Below are positions 48,840 through 58,001 of a stretch of 64,000 nucleotides of DNA, in pieces. Below the pieces are notes generated by a model. That model was given only the letters and a program-made list of their open reading frames with translations, did no database searches and was not told the origin of the DNA. Each line of letters begins with the position of its first letter. Position 1 is the stretch's first letter. The stretch is from Agreia sp. PsM10 (GTDB taxonomy: Bacteria > Actinomycetota > Actinomycetes > Actinomycetales > Microbacteriaceae): positions 22,979 through 86,978 of the forward strand of contig NZ_JARUXC010000016.1 in NCBI RefSeq assembly GCF_030433855.1. The letters run 5' to 3'. Made by a program: the position numbers and the translations under genes.

Positions 48840-49837
48840 ATCCCGAGTTCCCTCGCCGTCTTCAGGGCTGCGGCGGCGAGCACTCCGCTGAGCTCGTCGT
48901 CGTGCATCCAGAGCGGCACCGGCCGGGAGCGGATTCCCGCTCCGTGCAGGGCGGGAACAGCCCCCGCATCCGTCGAGTCGACGAGCCACGCGTCGAGGAT
49001 TCCGCCGTTCGCCCGGGCGCCGTAGTGCAGCCCGACAGCCTCGGCGGTGACGCCGACACCGATCGCCGTGAGGCAGGCAGCGGCCATGCCACGCACGGCG
49101 GAGCCGTCGATGATCGGGGAGACGCCGACGACGGGTGCTGCGGTCTCGGCCAGGGCGTCGCGAACGCCGGGGATGTCGATGGTCGTTCCGATGGAGACGA
49201 CCGGGTTCGACGGCGCGATCAGCACCACGTCGGCCTCGAGGATGGCGGCGCGCGCCTCGGGCGTGACGCTCGCGTTCTCGATGCCGCGCTGCACGAAGCC
49301 CCTCGTGGGCAGGTTGGCGCGGTGCTTCACCCACCACTCCTCGAAGTGGATCTCGGTGTCGACGCCCTCGTCGGTGACCGACACGAAGGTCGGCACGTCG
49401 GCATCCGTCACGGGCAGCAGGCGCACGCCGATCGACGGCCAACGCGACTGGATGCGACGGGTCGCCTCGGTCAATGTCAGCCCCTCCCGCAGAAAGTGCG
49501 ACCGTGCGATGTGCGTTCCGAGGTCGAGGTCGCCGAGGGTGAACCACGGCCAGCCCACACCGAACGCGGTGAGTTCGGCGCTCACTCGCTCGGACTCGCC
49601 GGCCCGACCCCAGCCGCGCACCTCGTCGTTCGCACCCGCGAGCGAGTACATGATCGAGTCGAGGTCGGGACATACCTTGAGGCCGGTGAGCCACACGTCG
49701 TCTCCGGTGTTGACGATCGCGGTCACCTCGTCGGTGTGGCCGCCTTCGCCGTCGGGATGGATGATGGACAGGTGGTGGCGGAGTCCCCGCAGGAACTTGG
49801 CCCCGCCGACACCTCCCGCGAGTACGGCGATCTTCAC
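48836..49837 (-). CDS. cofD: 2-phospho-L-lactate transferase (F420 synthesis)
   Basis: Joins the guanylated phospho-acid from CofC to the deazaflavin Fo. The 333-residue protein has the N-terminal VLAGGVGGAKFLRGLR loop, the VNTGDDVWLTGLKVCPDLDS segment that holds the metal and Fo site (about 43-62), SVTDEGVDTEIHFEEWWV, and IAPSNPVVSIGTTIDIPGVR for the phosphate. It lies apart from cofE and cofC (11 kb away) and no FbiC is in the window. The downstream plus-strand gene ends inside its stop. Mycobacteria call it FbiA. Confidence 0.92.
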   Translation of the reverse strand: MKIAVLAGGVGGAKFLRGLRHHLSIIHPDGEGGHTDEVTAIVNTGDDVWLTGLKVCPDLDSIMYSLAGANDEVRGWGRAGESERVSAELTAFGVGWPWFTLGDLDLGTHIARSHFLREGLTLTEATRRIQSRWPSIGVRLLPVTDADVPTFVSVTDEGVDTEIHFEEWWVKHRANLPTRGFVQRGIENASVTPEARAAILEADVVLIAPSNPVVSIGTTIDIPGVRDALAETAAPVVGVSPIIDGSAVRGMAAACLTAIGVGVTAEAVGLHYGARANGGILDAWLVDSTDAGAVPALHGAGIRSRPVPLWMHDDELSGVLAAAALKTARELGI

Positions 49838-49912
49838 GAGCCGAGTTTAGCCCCGACAACGGCACTCGCCGGGCGACGAGCAGCCGACCCGCCCGGTGGG
49901 ATAATCGTCGGC

Positions 49913-50557
49913 ATGCCTTCGATCGAGTCTCTGTGCCGTGTTCACGCGCTCCGACCGGACAGCGGCTCCGTGGGTACGACCGCCATCGACAAGAGGCCCG
50001 TCGAGGGTCCCGTGAAGATCGGCGAGTACGGCCTCTACGCCGATGTGCAGGCCGATCGCAAGCATCACGGAGGCCTCACGAAGGCCGTCTACGCGTACGC
50101 AGCGGAGGATGCCGAGCACTGGTCCGGCGTTCTGGGGCGCGAGATCGATGCCGGCCTGTTCGGCGAGAACCTGCGCACCCGCGGGGTCGACGTGTCGGGC
50201 GCGATCATCGGCGAGCGGTGGATGCTCGGGGCCGAGGTCGTTCTCGAAGTGACCTGCCCCCGAACCCCCTGCGCCACGTTCGGCCGCCGCATGGGGGAGC
50301 GCGGTTGGGTGAGGCGCTTCGCCGCGGAAGGCCGTCCCGGCGCCTACCTTCGGGTCGTCACACCGGGCGAGGTCGCGGCGGGCGACGAGGTTCGCGTCGT
50401 CGAGCGGCCCGACCACGGAGTCACGATCGCGTCGTGGTTCACCGAGCGCCGCTCGGCCGACGCCGTCGCCCTGCTCGCCGCCCACGAGAGCGGTCGGCAT
50501 CCGCTCGTGCCGGAGATGCTCGACTCGCTCGACGTCGCGATCGCATCGAGCCGGTGA
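49913..50557 (+). CDS. MOSC domain protein
   Basis: A 214-residue MOSC (molybdenum cofactor sulfurase C-terminal) protein. The core shows TTAIDKRPVEGPVKIGEYGLYADVQADRKHHGGLTKAVYAY, LFGENLRTRGVD, and the essential cysteine in VTCPRTPCATFGRRMG. Standalone MOSC proteins such as YiiM bind Moco or reduce N-hydroxylated compounds (family knowledge). The -10 GATAAT (49900-49905) is 7 nt before the ATG, so it is probably leaderless. It diverges from cofD with 75 bp between. Confidence 0.87.
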   Translation: MPSIESLCRVHALRPDSGSVGTTAIDKRPVEGPVKIGEYGLYADVQADRKHHGGLTKAVYAYAAEDAEHWSGVLGREIDAGLFGENLRTRGVDVSGAIIGERWMLGAEVVLEVTCPRTPCATFGRRMGERGWVRRFAAEGRPGAYLRVVTPGEVAAGDEVRVVERPDHGVTIASWFTERRSADAVALLAAHESGRHPLVPEMLDSLDVAIASSR

Positions 50558-50569
50558 CCCCGCGGCGCG

Positions 50570-51907
50570 CTACTCGGCGCGGGCCGCAGCCGCGAGCAGG
50601 GCGCCGATCTGGTCGAAGTCGTCGCGCACTCGGCCGGCCGTGATGCGGATGAACTGCTCGCCCGCGAGGGGCGCCGCGTAGAACGAGCTGCCCGCGGCGA
50701 CCTTGATGCCCGACGCGGCCAGCGACAGGATCGCGGCCTTCTCGTCGCGAACCCGCAGCCAGGTGTTGATGCCATCGGAGGGGGAGTGCTCGGCGCCGCC
50801 CTGCACAAGCGCCTCGGAGAGCGCGCGCTGTCGGGCGTGGTAGACCCGCCTCGCCTCGGAGATCTGGGTGACGCTGGGAGACGCGGTCAGCAGCTGGTAG
50901 AGGATCGTCTGCAGCATGCGCGAGGTCCAGCCCGGGCCCACGATGCGCTTTGCGATCACCCGGTCGATGATGGCTGTGGGGCCGCCCAGGGCGCCGATGC
51001 GCAGGTCGGGGCCGTGCGACTTTGCGAAGCTGCGCACGTGCAGCGTGCGGTGCGGAAACCACTCTCCGAGGCTGAACGCCGGCCCGGTCGTGATCTCGCC
51101 CGAGTGGTCGTCCTCGATGATGACCGGGTCGCAGATGTGCGACTTCGAGCGGATGACCCGCGCCAGCTCGCGCGCACGCTCGGCCGTGAGCGACACCCCC
51201 GTGGGGTTCTGAGCCCGAGGCTGGATGATGATGGCCGTGGGATTGAGATCGAGTGCGGCCGAGAGCAGCTCGGGTCTCATGCCCTGCGAGTCGATGGCCA
51301 CCGGGATCGCCTCCACGCCGAGCTGCTCCAGCAGGTCGAGGAACGCTGGGAATCCGGGGTCCTCGACCACGACCCTGTCGCCGTACCGCACGATCGCCTC
51401 GAGCGACCGACTGATCGCATCCAGCGCCCCGTCGAGAATCGTGAGGCTCGCCGGCACGAAGGGCCAGGATGCGCGCAGCTGCCTCTCGAGGTCGGGCAGC
51501 ACGCGCATGTCGAGGTAGCTGGCCGTGTCGGCACGCGTCGGAACGTGGCCGAGCGCGAGCGCGAGATCGGGAAGGAGGAGGGGGTCGGGCGTGCCCGTCG
51601 AGAGGTCGAGTCGGGCGACGACGTGCGAACCCGCGAGCTCGCCGAAGTGCGGCGGCATCCAGGCGGTGGATGCCTCGAGCACGTAGCTGCCGGCGCGGCC
51701 GCGCGAGTTGATGAGCCCCACCTTCGACAGGGCCTGCCAGGCGTTGCTGACCGTGGCCGGGCTCACCCCGAGGGCGGCGGCGACATCGCGCACCGTCGGC
51801 AGTCGCTCGCCCGAGCGCAGCGCACCCCCGCGGATGAGCCGCGAGATCGCGGAGGCGATTCCCTCGGGCGTCTTCGCCTCGACGGCCTCGATGATGGTCT
51901 CGAGCAC
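50570..51907 (-). CDS. MocR-type regulator (GntR winged helix plus aminotransferase domain)
   Basis: A 445-residue protein. Residues 1-80 are a GntR winged helix (AISRLIRGGALRSGERLPTV, RDVAAALGVSPATVSNAWQA); the rest is a class I aminotransferase-like domain. The pyridoxal phosphate lysine is in LHVRSFAKSHGPDLRIGALGG (about 310), and IIIQPRAQNPTGVSLT and IIEDDHSGEI carry the other cofactor contacts. MocR proteins sense PLP or amino-compounds and control nearby operons (PdxR, GabR). It is divergent from the pyrimidine operon at 52103, of which it is the likely regulator; beta-alanine or a related amine could be the signal. Confidence 0.92.
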   Translation of the reverse strand: MLETIIEAVEAKTPEGIASAISRLIRGGALRSGERLPTVRDVAAALGVSPATVSNAWQALSKVGLINSRGRAGSYVLEASTAWMPPHFGELAGSHVVARLDLSTGTPDPLLLPDLALALGHVPTRADTASYLDMRVLPDLERQLRASWPFVPASLTILDGALDAISRSLEAIVRYGDRVVVEDPGFPAFLDLLEQLGVEAIPVAIDSQGMRPELLSAALDLNPTAIIIQPRAQNPTGVSLTAERARELARVIRSKSHICDPVIIEDDHSGEITTGPAFSLGEWFPHRTLHVRSFAKSHGPDLRIGALGGPTAIIDRVIAKRIVGPGWTSRMLQTILYQLLTASPSVTQISEARRVYHARQRALSEALVQGGAEHSPSDGINTWLRVRDEKAAILSLAASGIKVAAGSSFYAAPLAGEQFIRITAGRVRDDFDQIGALLAAAARAE

Positions 51908-52102
51908 TGCGGTCGCCCTTTCTCGATGGACTGAACTCTTGACTTATTTACGCCGACGTCACAATCTGAAATCTAAGAGAAATGTTCAACCCCGACAATA
52001 ACAAAACGGGACCTGAGCACACTGTGGCTGCGTCGCCTCCTCACGGCTGGCACGCTGCCCCGCTCCGCCCGGCTCGAACGCTTCAGCGAGAGGACGAATG
52101 CA
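51908..52102 (+). promoter_or_regulatory. promoter region between mocR and the pyrimidine operon
   Basis: 195 bp without genes. A plus-strand promoter is suggested: -35 TTGACT (51939-51944) and -10 CAATCT (51962-51967), 17 bp apart. The block is AT-rich (51930-52010) and then turns GC-rich. GAGAGGA precedes the ATG at 52103. No clear inverted repeat for the MocR protein was found by eye; MocR sites are often direct half-repeats. Confidence 0.45.
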
Positions 52103-52951
52103 ATGACGGTAGTACGTGCGGCACTCACCCAGGCGACATGGACGGGTGACAAAGAGTCGATGATCGTTAAACACGAGCAGTTCGTGCGCGACGCGGCGGC
52201 CCAGGGCGTGCAGGTCATCTGCTTCCAGGAGCTGTTCTACGGGCCTTACTTCGGCATCATCCAGGATGCGAAGTACTACGACTACGCCGAGGCCGCAGAC
52301 GGCCCGACGGTGCAGCGGTTCCAGGCACTCGCCAAGGAGCTCTCGATGGTCATTGTGCTGCCGATCTACGAGGAGGAGCAGCCGGGCGTTCTCTACAACA
52401 CGGCCGTCGTCGTCGACGCCGACGGAACCGTGCTGGGCAAGTACCGCAAGCACCACATCCCGAACCTGCAGCAGTTCTGGGAGAAGTTCTACTTCCGCCC
52501 CGGCAACCTCGGCTACCCGGTCTTCGACACGGCCGTCGGCAAGGTCGGCGTCTACATCTGCTACGACCGCCACTTCCCCGAGGGATGGCGTGAACTCGGC
52601 CTGAACGGCGCGCAGATCGTGTTCAACCCGTCGGCCACGAAGCCCGGCCTGTCGAACCGCCTGTGGGAGCTCGAACAGCCCGCGGCGGCGGCGGCGAACC
52701 AGTACTACATCGGAGCGAACAACCGCATCGGCACCGAGACCGAGGAGTTCGGCGACGACGCGGTGACCTTCTACGGCAGCTCGTACTTCGTCGACCCGCG
52801 CGGCAACTTCGTCGGAGAGGTCGCTTCGACCGACACTGAGGAGATCGTCGTGCGCGACCTCGATCTCGAGGTGCTGCGCGAGGTGCGCAACTCCTGGCAG
52901 TTCTATCGCGATCGCCGTCCGGACTCCTACCTGGCGACGGTCGCACCGTAA
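52103..52951 (+). CDS. nitrilase-family amidohydrolase, beta-ureidopropionase type
   Basis: Likely hydrolyses N-carbamoyl-beta-alanine to beta-alanine, NH3 and CO2. The 282-residue protein has the Glu-Lys-Cys triad: QVICFQELFYGPYFGI (Glu), KYRKHHIPNLQQFWEK (Lys) and KVGVYICYDRHFPEGWRELG (Cys). The start MTVVRAALTQATW and the C-terminus FYGSSYFVDPRGNFVGEV fit the beta-alanine synthase/N-carbamoyl-amino-acid group, not classical nitrilases. It begins the operon before dihydropyrimidinase, which makes its substrate. Related carbamoyl-amino acid hydrolases cannot be excluded. Confidence 0.9.
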   Translation: MTVVRAALTQATWTGDKESMIVKHEQFVRDAAAQGVQVICFQELFYGPYFGIIQDAKYYDYAEAADGPTVQRFQALAKELSMVIVLPIYEEEQPGVLYNTAVVVDADGTVLGKYRKHHIPNLQQFWEKFYFRPGNLGYPVFDTAVGKVGVYICYDRHFPEGWRELGLNGAQIVFNPSATKPGLSNRLWELEQPAAAAANQYYIGANNRIGTETEEFGDDAVTFYGSSYFVDPRGNFVGEVASTDTEEIVVRDLDLEVLREVRNSWQFYRDRRPDSYLATVAP

Positions 52952-52965
52952 GAAAAGGGGACATC

Positions 52966-54387
52966 ATGGCAACGACGCTGATCACCGGGGGAACGGTCGT
53001 CTCATCGACCGGTCGCGCCCGCGCAGACGTGCTCATCGACGGCGAGACGATCGCCGCGGTACTCGAACCCGGCTCGGTGCTGCTCGGCACCGACCTCACC
53101 TCGGCCGTCGACACGGTCATCGACGCCACGGGCAAGTACGTGATCCCGGGCGGAATCGATGCGCACACGCACATGCAGATGCCGTTCGGCGGCACCGAGG
53201 CATCCGATACGTTCGAGACCGGAACCCGGGCCGCTGCCTGGGGAGGCACGACGACGATCGTCGACTTCGCCATCCAGTCGTATGGCGAGCGGGTGCAGGA
53301 TGGCCTGGCGGCGTGGCACGAGAAGGCGGCCGGCAACTGCGCCATCGACTACGGATTCCACCAGATCATCGGAGACGTCAACGAGGAGTCGTTGCGGGCG
53401 ATGGACGGCCTGCTCGACGAGGGTGTGTCGAGCTTCAAACTCTTCATGGCCTACCCGGGCGTGTTCCTGAGCAACGACGGGCAGATCCTGCAGGCGATGC
53501 AGAAGTCGGCGGCCACCGGCCTCATGACGATGATGCACGCCGAGAACGGGTCGGCCATCGACGTGTTCGCGCAGCAGCTCGTGAAAGACGGCTATACCGA
53601 GCCCTACTATCACGGTGTCTCCCGCCCGTGGCAGATGGAGGAGGAGGCCACGCACCGCGCGATCATGCTCGCCAATCTCACCGGCGCACCGCTCTACGTG
53701 GTTCACGTCTCCGCGAAGCAGGCCGTGGGCCAGATCGCCACAGCCCGCGACAACGGACAGAACGTCTACGGCGAGACCTGCCCGCAGTACCTCTACCTGT
53801 CGCTCGAAGACAATCTCGGGGCCGAGGGCTTCGAGGGCGCCAAGTGGGTCTGCTCCACGCCGCTGCGCTCCAAGCACGAGCACCACCAGGACCAGCTGTG
53901 GCAGGCGCTGCGCACCAACGACATCCAGATGGTCTCGACCGACCACTGCCCCTTCTGCATGAAGGGCCAGAAAGAGCTCGGTGTCGGCAACTTCACGAAG
54001 ATCCCCAACGGCATCGGCTCGGTGGAGCACCGCATGGACCTGCTCTACCAGGGCGTGGTCAACGGCCACATCTCGCTCGAGCGGTGGGTCGAGATCACCT
54101 CGACGACGCCGGCGCGCATGTTCGGCATGTACGGCAAGAAGGGCGTCATCCAGCCCGGTGCCGACGCCGACATCCTCGTCTACGACCCCAACGGGCACAC
54201 GTCGATCGGTTACGAGAAGACGCACCACATGAACCTCGACTACTCCGCGTACGAGGGCTATGAGATCGACGGCCACGTCGACACCGTGCTCTCGCGCGGA
54301 AAGGTCGTGGTCGACGACAACCAGTATCTCGGCGCCAAGGGCGACGGCAGATTCATCAAACGCGGCCTCTCGCAGTACCTCATCTAA
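52966..54387 (+). CDS. hydA: dihydropyrimidinase/hydantoinase
   Basis: Opens the ring of dihydrouracil, dihydrothymine or hydantoins. The 473-residue amidohydrolase has the metal ligands GGIDAHTHMQMPFGG (HxH), the carbamylated lysine in SFKLFMAYPG (about 159), MMHAENGSAI, YVVHVSAKQA and STDHCPF (Asp). AAAGGGGA precedes the ATG. It stands 14 bp after the ureidopropionase gene and 10 bp before the oxidoreductase gene. Its full length and motifs fit an active enzyme. Confidence 0.95.
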   Translation: MATTLITGGTVVSSTGRARADVLIDGETIAAVLEPGSVLLGTDLTSAVDTVIDATGKYVIPGGIDAHTHMQMPFGGTEASDTFETGTRAAAWGGTTTIVDFAIQSYGERVQDGLAAWHEKAAGNCAIDYGFHQIIGDVNEESLRAMDGLLDEGVSSFKLFMAYPGVFLSNDGQILQAMQKSAATGLMTMMHAENGSAIDVFAQQLVKDGYTEPYYHGVSRPWQMEEEATHRAIMLANLTGAPLYVVHVSAKQAVGQIATARDNGQNVYGETCPQYLYLSLEDNLGAEGFEGAKWVCSTPLRSKHEHHQDQLWQALRTNDIQMVSTDHCPFCMKGQKELGVGNFTKIPNGIGSVEHRMDLLYQGVVNGHISLERWVEITSTTPARMFGMYGKKGVIQPGADADILVYDPNGHTSIGYEKTHHMNLDYSAYEGYEIDGHVDTVLSRGKVVVDDNQYLGAKGDGRFIKRGLSQYLI

Positions 54388-54397
54388 AGGACCACGC

Positions 54398-55414
54398 ATG
54401 GAATTCGGCGCAGTACTCCAGACCAACCCGCCCGCCTCTCGAACGGTGCACCTCGCGAAGCTCGCAGAGCAGCACGGCTTCGAATACGTGTGGACGTTCG
54501 ACTCGCACCTGCTGTGGCAGGAGCCGTACGTCATCTACAGCCAGATCCTGAACGAGACCCATCGTGTGAAGGTGGGGCCCATGGTCACGAACCCGGCCAC
54601 GCGCGACTGGACAGTGACGGCCTCTCTCTACGCCACGCTCAACGAGATGTACGGCAACCGCACCATCATGGGCATCGGCCGCGGCGACTCGGCGGTGCGC
54701 GTCACGAACGGCGCCCCGACGACGCTCAAGTCGCTGCGCGAGTCGATCCACGTCATCCGAGAGCTGGCGAACTCGCGGCCCGTCGAGTACAACGGCGCCG
54801 AGCTGCGGTTCCCGTGGAGCGTCGGCAGCGAACTGGATGTCTGGGTCGCCGCATACGGTCCGCTCGCGTTGAAACTCACGGGCGAGGTGGGAGACGGCTT
54901 CATCCTGCAGCTGGCCGACCTCGATATCGCCGAGTGGATGATCAAGACGGTGCGCGCCGCTGCCGAGAACGTGGGACGCGACCCCGACTCGATCGCCTTC
55001 TGCGTCGCCGCCCCGATGTACATCGGCGACGATTGGGAGCACATGCGCGACCAGTGCCGCTGGTTCGGCGGAATGGTGGGCAATCACGTGGCCGACATCG
55101 TGTCGAAGTACGGTGCCGACTCGTCGGTTCCGACCGCGCTCACCGACTACATCAAAGACCGCGAGGGCTACGACTACAACGAGCACGGCCGCGCAGGCAA
55201 CAGCCACACGGCGTTCGTGCCCGACGAGATCGTCGACCGCTTCTGCCTGCTGGGCACGGCCGACGACCACATCGAGAAGCTGAAGAAGCTGAAGGACATC
55301 GGTGTGACCCAGTTCGCCGGCTACCTGCAGCACGACAACAAGGAGGAGACCCTCCGCGTGTACGGCGAGACGGTGATCCCCGCGCTCAAAGAGCACATCA
55401 CGGCCAAGGCATGA
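54398..55414 (+). CDS. LLM class (F420- or FMN-dependent) oxidoreductase in the pyrimidine operon
   Basis: A 338-residue luciferase-like TIM-barrel protein: MEFGAVLQTNPPASRTVHLA, YVWTFDSHLLWQEPYVI, GIGRGDSAVRVTNGAPTTLK (phosphate loop about 90), VWVAAYGPLALKLTGEVGDG. It belongs to a branch often annotated F420-dependent (TIGR03842-like) that is found with hydantoinase genes. In this operon no dihydropyrimidine dehydrogenase exists, so this enzyme may reduce the pyrimidine or act on a related ring. That function is inference. The ATG at 54398 has AAAGGACCACGC upstream; it overlaps the next permease gene by 4 bp. Confidence 0.85.
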   Translation: MEFGAVLQTNPPASRTVHLAKLAEQHGFEYVWTFDSHLLWQEPYVIYSQILNETHRVKVGPMVTNPATRDWTVTASLYATLNEMYGNRTIMGIGRGDSAVRVTNGAPTTLKSLRESIHVIRELANSRPVEYNGAELRFPWSVGSELDVWVAAYGPLALKLTGEVGDGFILQLADLDIAEWMIKTVRAAAENVGRDPDSIAFCVAAPMYIGDDWEHMRDQCRWFGGMVGNHVADIVSKYGADSSVPTALTDYIKDREGYDYNEHGRAGNSHTAFVPDEIVDRFCLLGTADDHIEKLKKLKDIGVTQFAGYLQHDNKEETLRVYGETVIPALKEHITAKA

Positions 55415-56295
55415 CCCGAACCGGCTCGCCCCTCGGCCGCCGCGTACTCCTCGGGGTGCTCGGAGTCGTCGTGCTGGCCGCCGTCTGGGAGCTCTACAAG
55501 GCACTCGGCCCGGCGACCGGGGTGATGATCGGCGACCTCACCGTGCTTCCCCGCACGAGCGACCTCGCGATGCCGCACGTGTGGGACATGGTCGCCCGGC
55601 TGTTCCGTCCGGTGCGCTCGGCCGGTGACGACGAGATGATGTGGCAGGCCGTGCTCGAGGCATCGTTCTTCAGCCTGGGCGTGGCGGCGGTGGGCTGGCT
55701 CGTCGGCGTGGGCGTAGGCATGCTGCTCGCGATCCTCATGCAGCGCTTCCGCACCGCCGAGTCGGCCCTGCTTCCGTGGATCGTGCTCAGCCAGACGGTT
55801 CCGCTCATCGCCATCGCCCCGCTGGTCAAGCGCTGGGGCTCGCAGATCGAGATCGGCGAATTCAGCTGGGAGAACTGGATGTCGGTGGCGCTCATCGCCT
55901 CGTACCTCGCGTTCTTCCCCGTCTCGATCGGAGCCCTCCGCGGGCTCGAGTCGCCCGACGTGAACCACGTCGAACTCATGCGCACCTATTCGGTGGGCTG
56001 GTGGGCCACGCTCATCAGGCTCCGACTGCCGGCCAGCGTGCCCTACCTTCTTCCCGCCCTGCGTCTCGCGGCCGCCAACGCGGTCATCGGCACGGTCGTC
56101 GCCGAGGTCTCCATCGGCCTGCGCGGCGGCATCGGCCGCATGATCGTGGAGTACGCCGCGGCAGCCGGGGGAGACCCCGCCAAGCCGTGGGCGCCCATCT
56201 TCGGGGCCGTCGTCGTCGGCCTCCTGGCCGCGGGGGTGGTGGCCCTGATCGGCCTCGCCCTCACCCGTTACCGTCGAGGAGAAACCCCCGCATGA
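55411..56295 (+). CDS. ABC transporter permease, nitrate/taurine/THI5 type (copy 1)
   Basis: A 294-residue membrane protein with six predicted helices. N-terminal LLGVLGVVVLAAVWELYKAL, outer loop of about 60 residues, then helices with the conserved EAA loop MRTYSVGWWATLIRLRLPASVPYLLPALR near residue 190. Pattern of SsuC/TauC/ThiX permeases. Its start overlaps the oxidoreductase stop (ATGA) and its end overlaps the ATPase gene. It has a counterpart at 57164, so the importer is a heterodimer. Confidence 0.9.
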   Translation: MTRTGSPLGRRVLLGVLGVVVLAAVWELYKALGPATGVMIGDLTVLPRTSDLAMPHVWDMVARLFRPVRSAGDDEMMWQAVLEASFFSLGVAAVGWLVGVGVGMLLAILMQRFRTAESALLPWIVLSQTVPLIAIAPLVKRWGSQIEIGEFSWENWMSVALIASYLAFFPVSIGALRGLESPDVNHVELMRTYSVGWWATLIRLRLPASVPYLLPALRLAAANAVIGTVVAEVSIGLRGGIGRMIVEYAAAAGGDPAKPWAPIFGAVVVGLLAAGVVALIGLALTRYRRGETPA

Positions 56296-57167
56296 GCACC
56301 GAACCCGCAGCATCCGGCCAGACTGTCGCCCAGGGCCAGCCCGTCGCATCCGCCCGGCCCGCCGCCGTCTCAGTCGCGGGCGTGGGCAAGGTCTTCGCGT
56401 CGCGCAAGGGCACGGATGTGACGGCGCTCGAGGCCGTCGACCTCACGATCGCGCCGGGCGAGTTCGTGTCGCTCATCGGACCGTCGGGTTGCGGCAAGTC
56501 GACGCTGCTGCGCCTCATCGCCGACCTCGACACCCCCACGAGCGGATCGATAGAGGTGTTCGGCAAGACCGCGAGGCAGGCCCGCATCGACCAGGCCTAC
56601 GGCATCGCCTTCCAGCAGGCGGGCCTGCTGCCGTGGCGCACCGTTCGCGCGAACATCGAGCTGCCGCTCGAGCTGCACAAGGTGGGCAAGGCCGATCGCG
56701 CGGCACGTTCGTCGGAGCTTCTCGCCCTCGTCGGTCTCTCCGACTTCGCCGACAAGTACCCCGACCAGCTGTCGGGCGGTATGCAGCAGCGGGTGGCGAT
56801 CGCCCGCTCGCTCGCCGAGAGCCCGGGGCTCCTCTTGATGGACGAACCGTTCGGGGCCCTCGACGAGATGACCCGCGAGCGCATGCAGACCGAGCTCGTG
56901 CGCATCTGCGCCGAGACCGGCGCCGCCGTCGTCTTCGTCACGCACTCCATTCCCGAGGCGGTCTTCCTCTCGAACAGGGTCGTCGTGATGTCGCCCCGGC
57001 CGGGCCGCATCCGCGACATCATCGCCGTCGACCTGGGACGCGCCGAGGGGCGCGACGAGGGGCTGCGCGAGGCGGACGGCTTCTTCGAGGCCGTGGTGGC
57101 CGTGCGCGAGAGCCTGCATGGCGAGTCCGCGGGCGCGCCGGCAGCGCGAGGGGTCGACATCCGATGA
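56292..57167 (+). CDS. ABC transporter ATPase, SsuB/TauB/ThiZ type
   Basis: A 291-residue ATPase: Walker A GPSGCGKSTLLRLIA, Q-loop IAFQQAGLLPWRTV, signature LSGGMQQRVAIARSL, Walker B LLLMDEPFGALDEM, H-loop VTHSIPEAVFL, as in nitrate/sulfonate/pyrimidine-precursor importers. A 30-residue Ala/Gln N-terminal extension and a short tail are not conserved. It lies between the two permease genes with 4-bp overlaps on both sides. Confidence 0.93.
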   Translation: MSTEPAASGQTVAQGQPVASARPAAVSVAGVGKVFASRKGTDVTALEAVDLTIAPGEFVSLIGPSGCGKSTLLRLIADLDTPTSGSIEVFGKTARQARIDQAYGIAFQQAGLLPWRTVRANIELPLELHKVGKADRAARSSELLALVGLSDFADKYPDQLSGGMQQRVAIARSLAESPGLLLMDEPFGALDEMTRERMQTELVRICAETGAAVVFVTHSIPEAVFLSNRVVVMSPRPGRIRDIIAVDLGRAEGRDEGLREADGFFEAVVAVRESLHGESAGAPAARGVDIR

Positions 57168-57943
57168 AGCAGTCAGCGTCGCTGCCGCGCACGATCCTCG
57201 CGCCCGTCCTCCTCGGGGTGCTGGCTGTCGCCCTCTGGCAGCTCGCCGTGGTCGCCCTCGAGATCAAGCCGTTCGTGCTGCCCTCGCCGGTGTCGATCGC
57301 GACCGAGTTCTCCTCGAGCGTGTCGAGCGTCTGGACGTCGAGCCTCGTGACGGGGGCGAACGCGCTCATCGGACTCCTGATCGGCGCGATCGTGGGCATC
57401 GTCGCCGCGATCATCGCCACCGTGCTTCCGATCACCGACGAACTGAGCGCGCCGCTGGTCGCCGCGGCATCCGTCATACCGATCGTCGCCCTCGCCCCCG
57501 TGCTGTACACGATGTTCGGCGCAGACAAAGAGACGGCGAGGCAGCTCGTGGCGGCGCTCGCGGTCTTCATTCCCGTGTACCTCAACACGCTGCGGGGGCT
57601 GCGCCAGGCCAGGCCGGTGCACCGCGACCTCATGCGGGCGTACGGAGCCTCGTCGTGGCAGGCCACGCGGGCGGTCACCCTGCCGGGCGCCGTTCCGTTC
57701 CTCTTCATCGGGCTGCGGATCGCCTCGAGCCTCGCAGTGATCTCGGCGCTCATCGGCGAATACTTCGGCGGTCCCATCGGAGGACTCGGCAAGTCGATCA
57801 CCTCGGCGGCGGCCTCGAGTAACTACTCGCTCGCCTATGCCTACGTTCTCGGCGCGATCATCCTCGGCCTGGTCTTCTACGTCGTGACCCTCGGTCTCGA
57901 GAAGATCGTGTCGCCGCACCGGGCCCCGTCGACGGGCCCCTGA
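57164..57943 (+). CDS. ABC transporter permease, nitrate/taurine/THI5 type (copy 2)
   Basis: A 259-residue membrane protein with six helices; EAA loop LMRAYGASSWQATRAVTLPGAVPFLFIGLR near residue 150. Smaller than the first permease and with a short cytoplasmic N-terminus (MKQSASLPRTILAPV). The partner of the 55411 gene. A gap of 58 bp, with AGGAGG before the next start, leads to the binding protein. Confidence 0.9.
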   Translation: MKQSASLPRTILAPVLLGVLAVALWQLAVVALEIKPFVLPSPVSIATEFSSSVSSVWTSSLVTGANALIGLLIGAIVGIVAAIIATVLPITDELSAPLVAAASVIPIVALAPVLYTMFGADKETARQLVAALAVFIPVYLNTLRGLRQARPVHRDLMRAYGASSWQATRAVTLPGAVPFLFIGLRIASSLAVISALIGEYFGGPIGGLGKSITSAAASSNYSLAYAYVLGAIILGLVFYVVTLGLEKIVSPHRAPSTGP

Positions 57944-58001
57944 CGACGTCCGCCGATCCCGGCGGCCTTGCACCATTCACCGCACCACCACAGGAGGAAC
58001 A

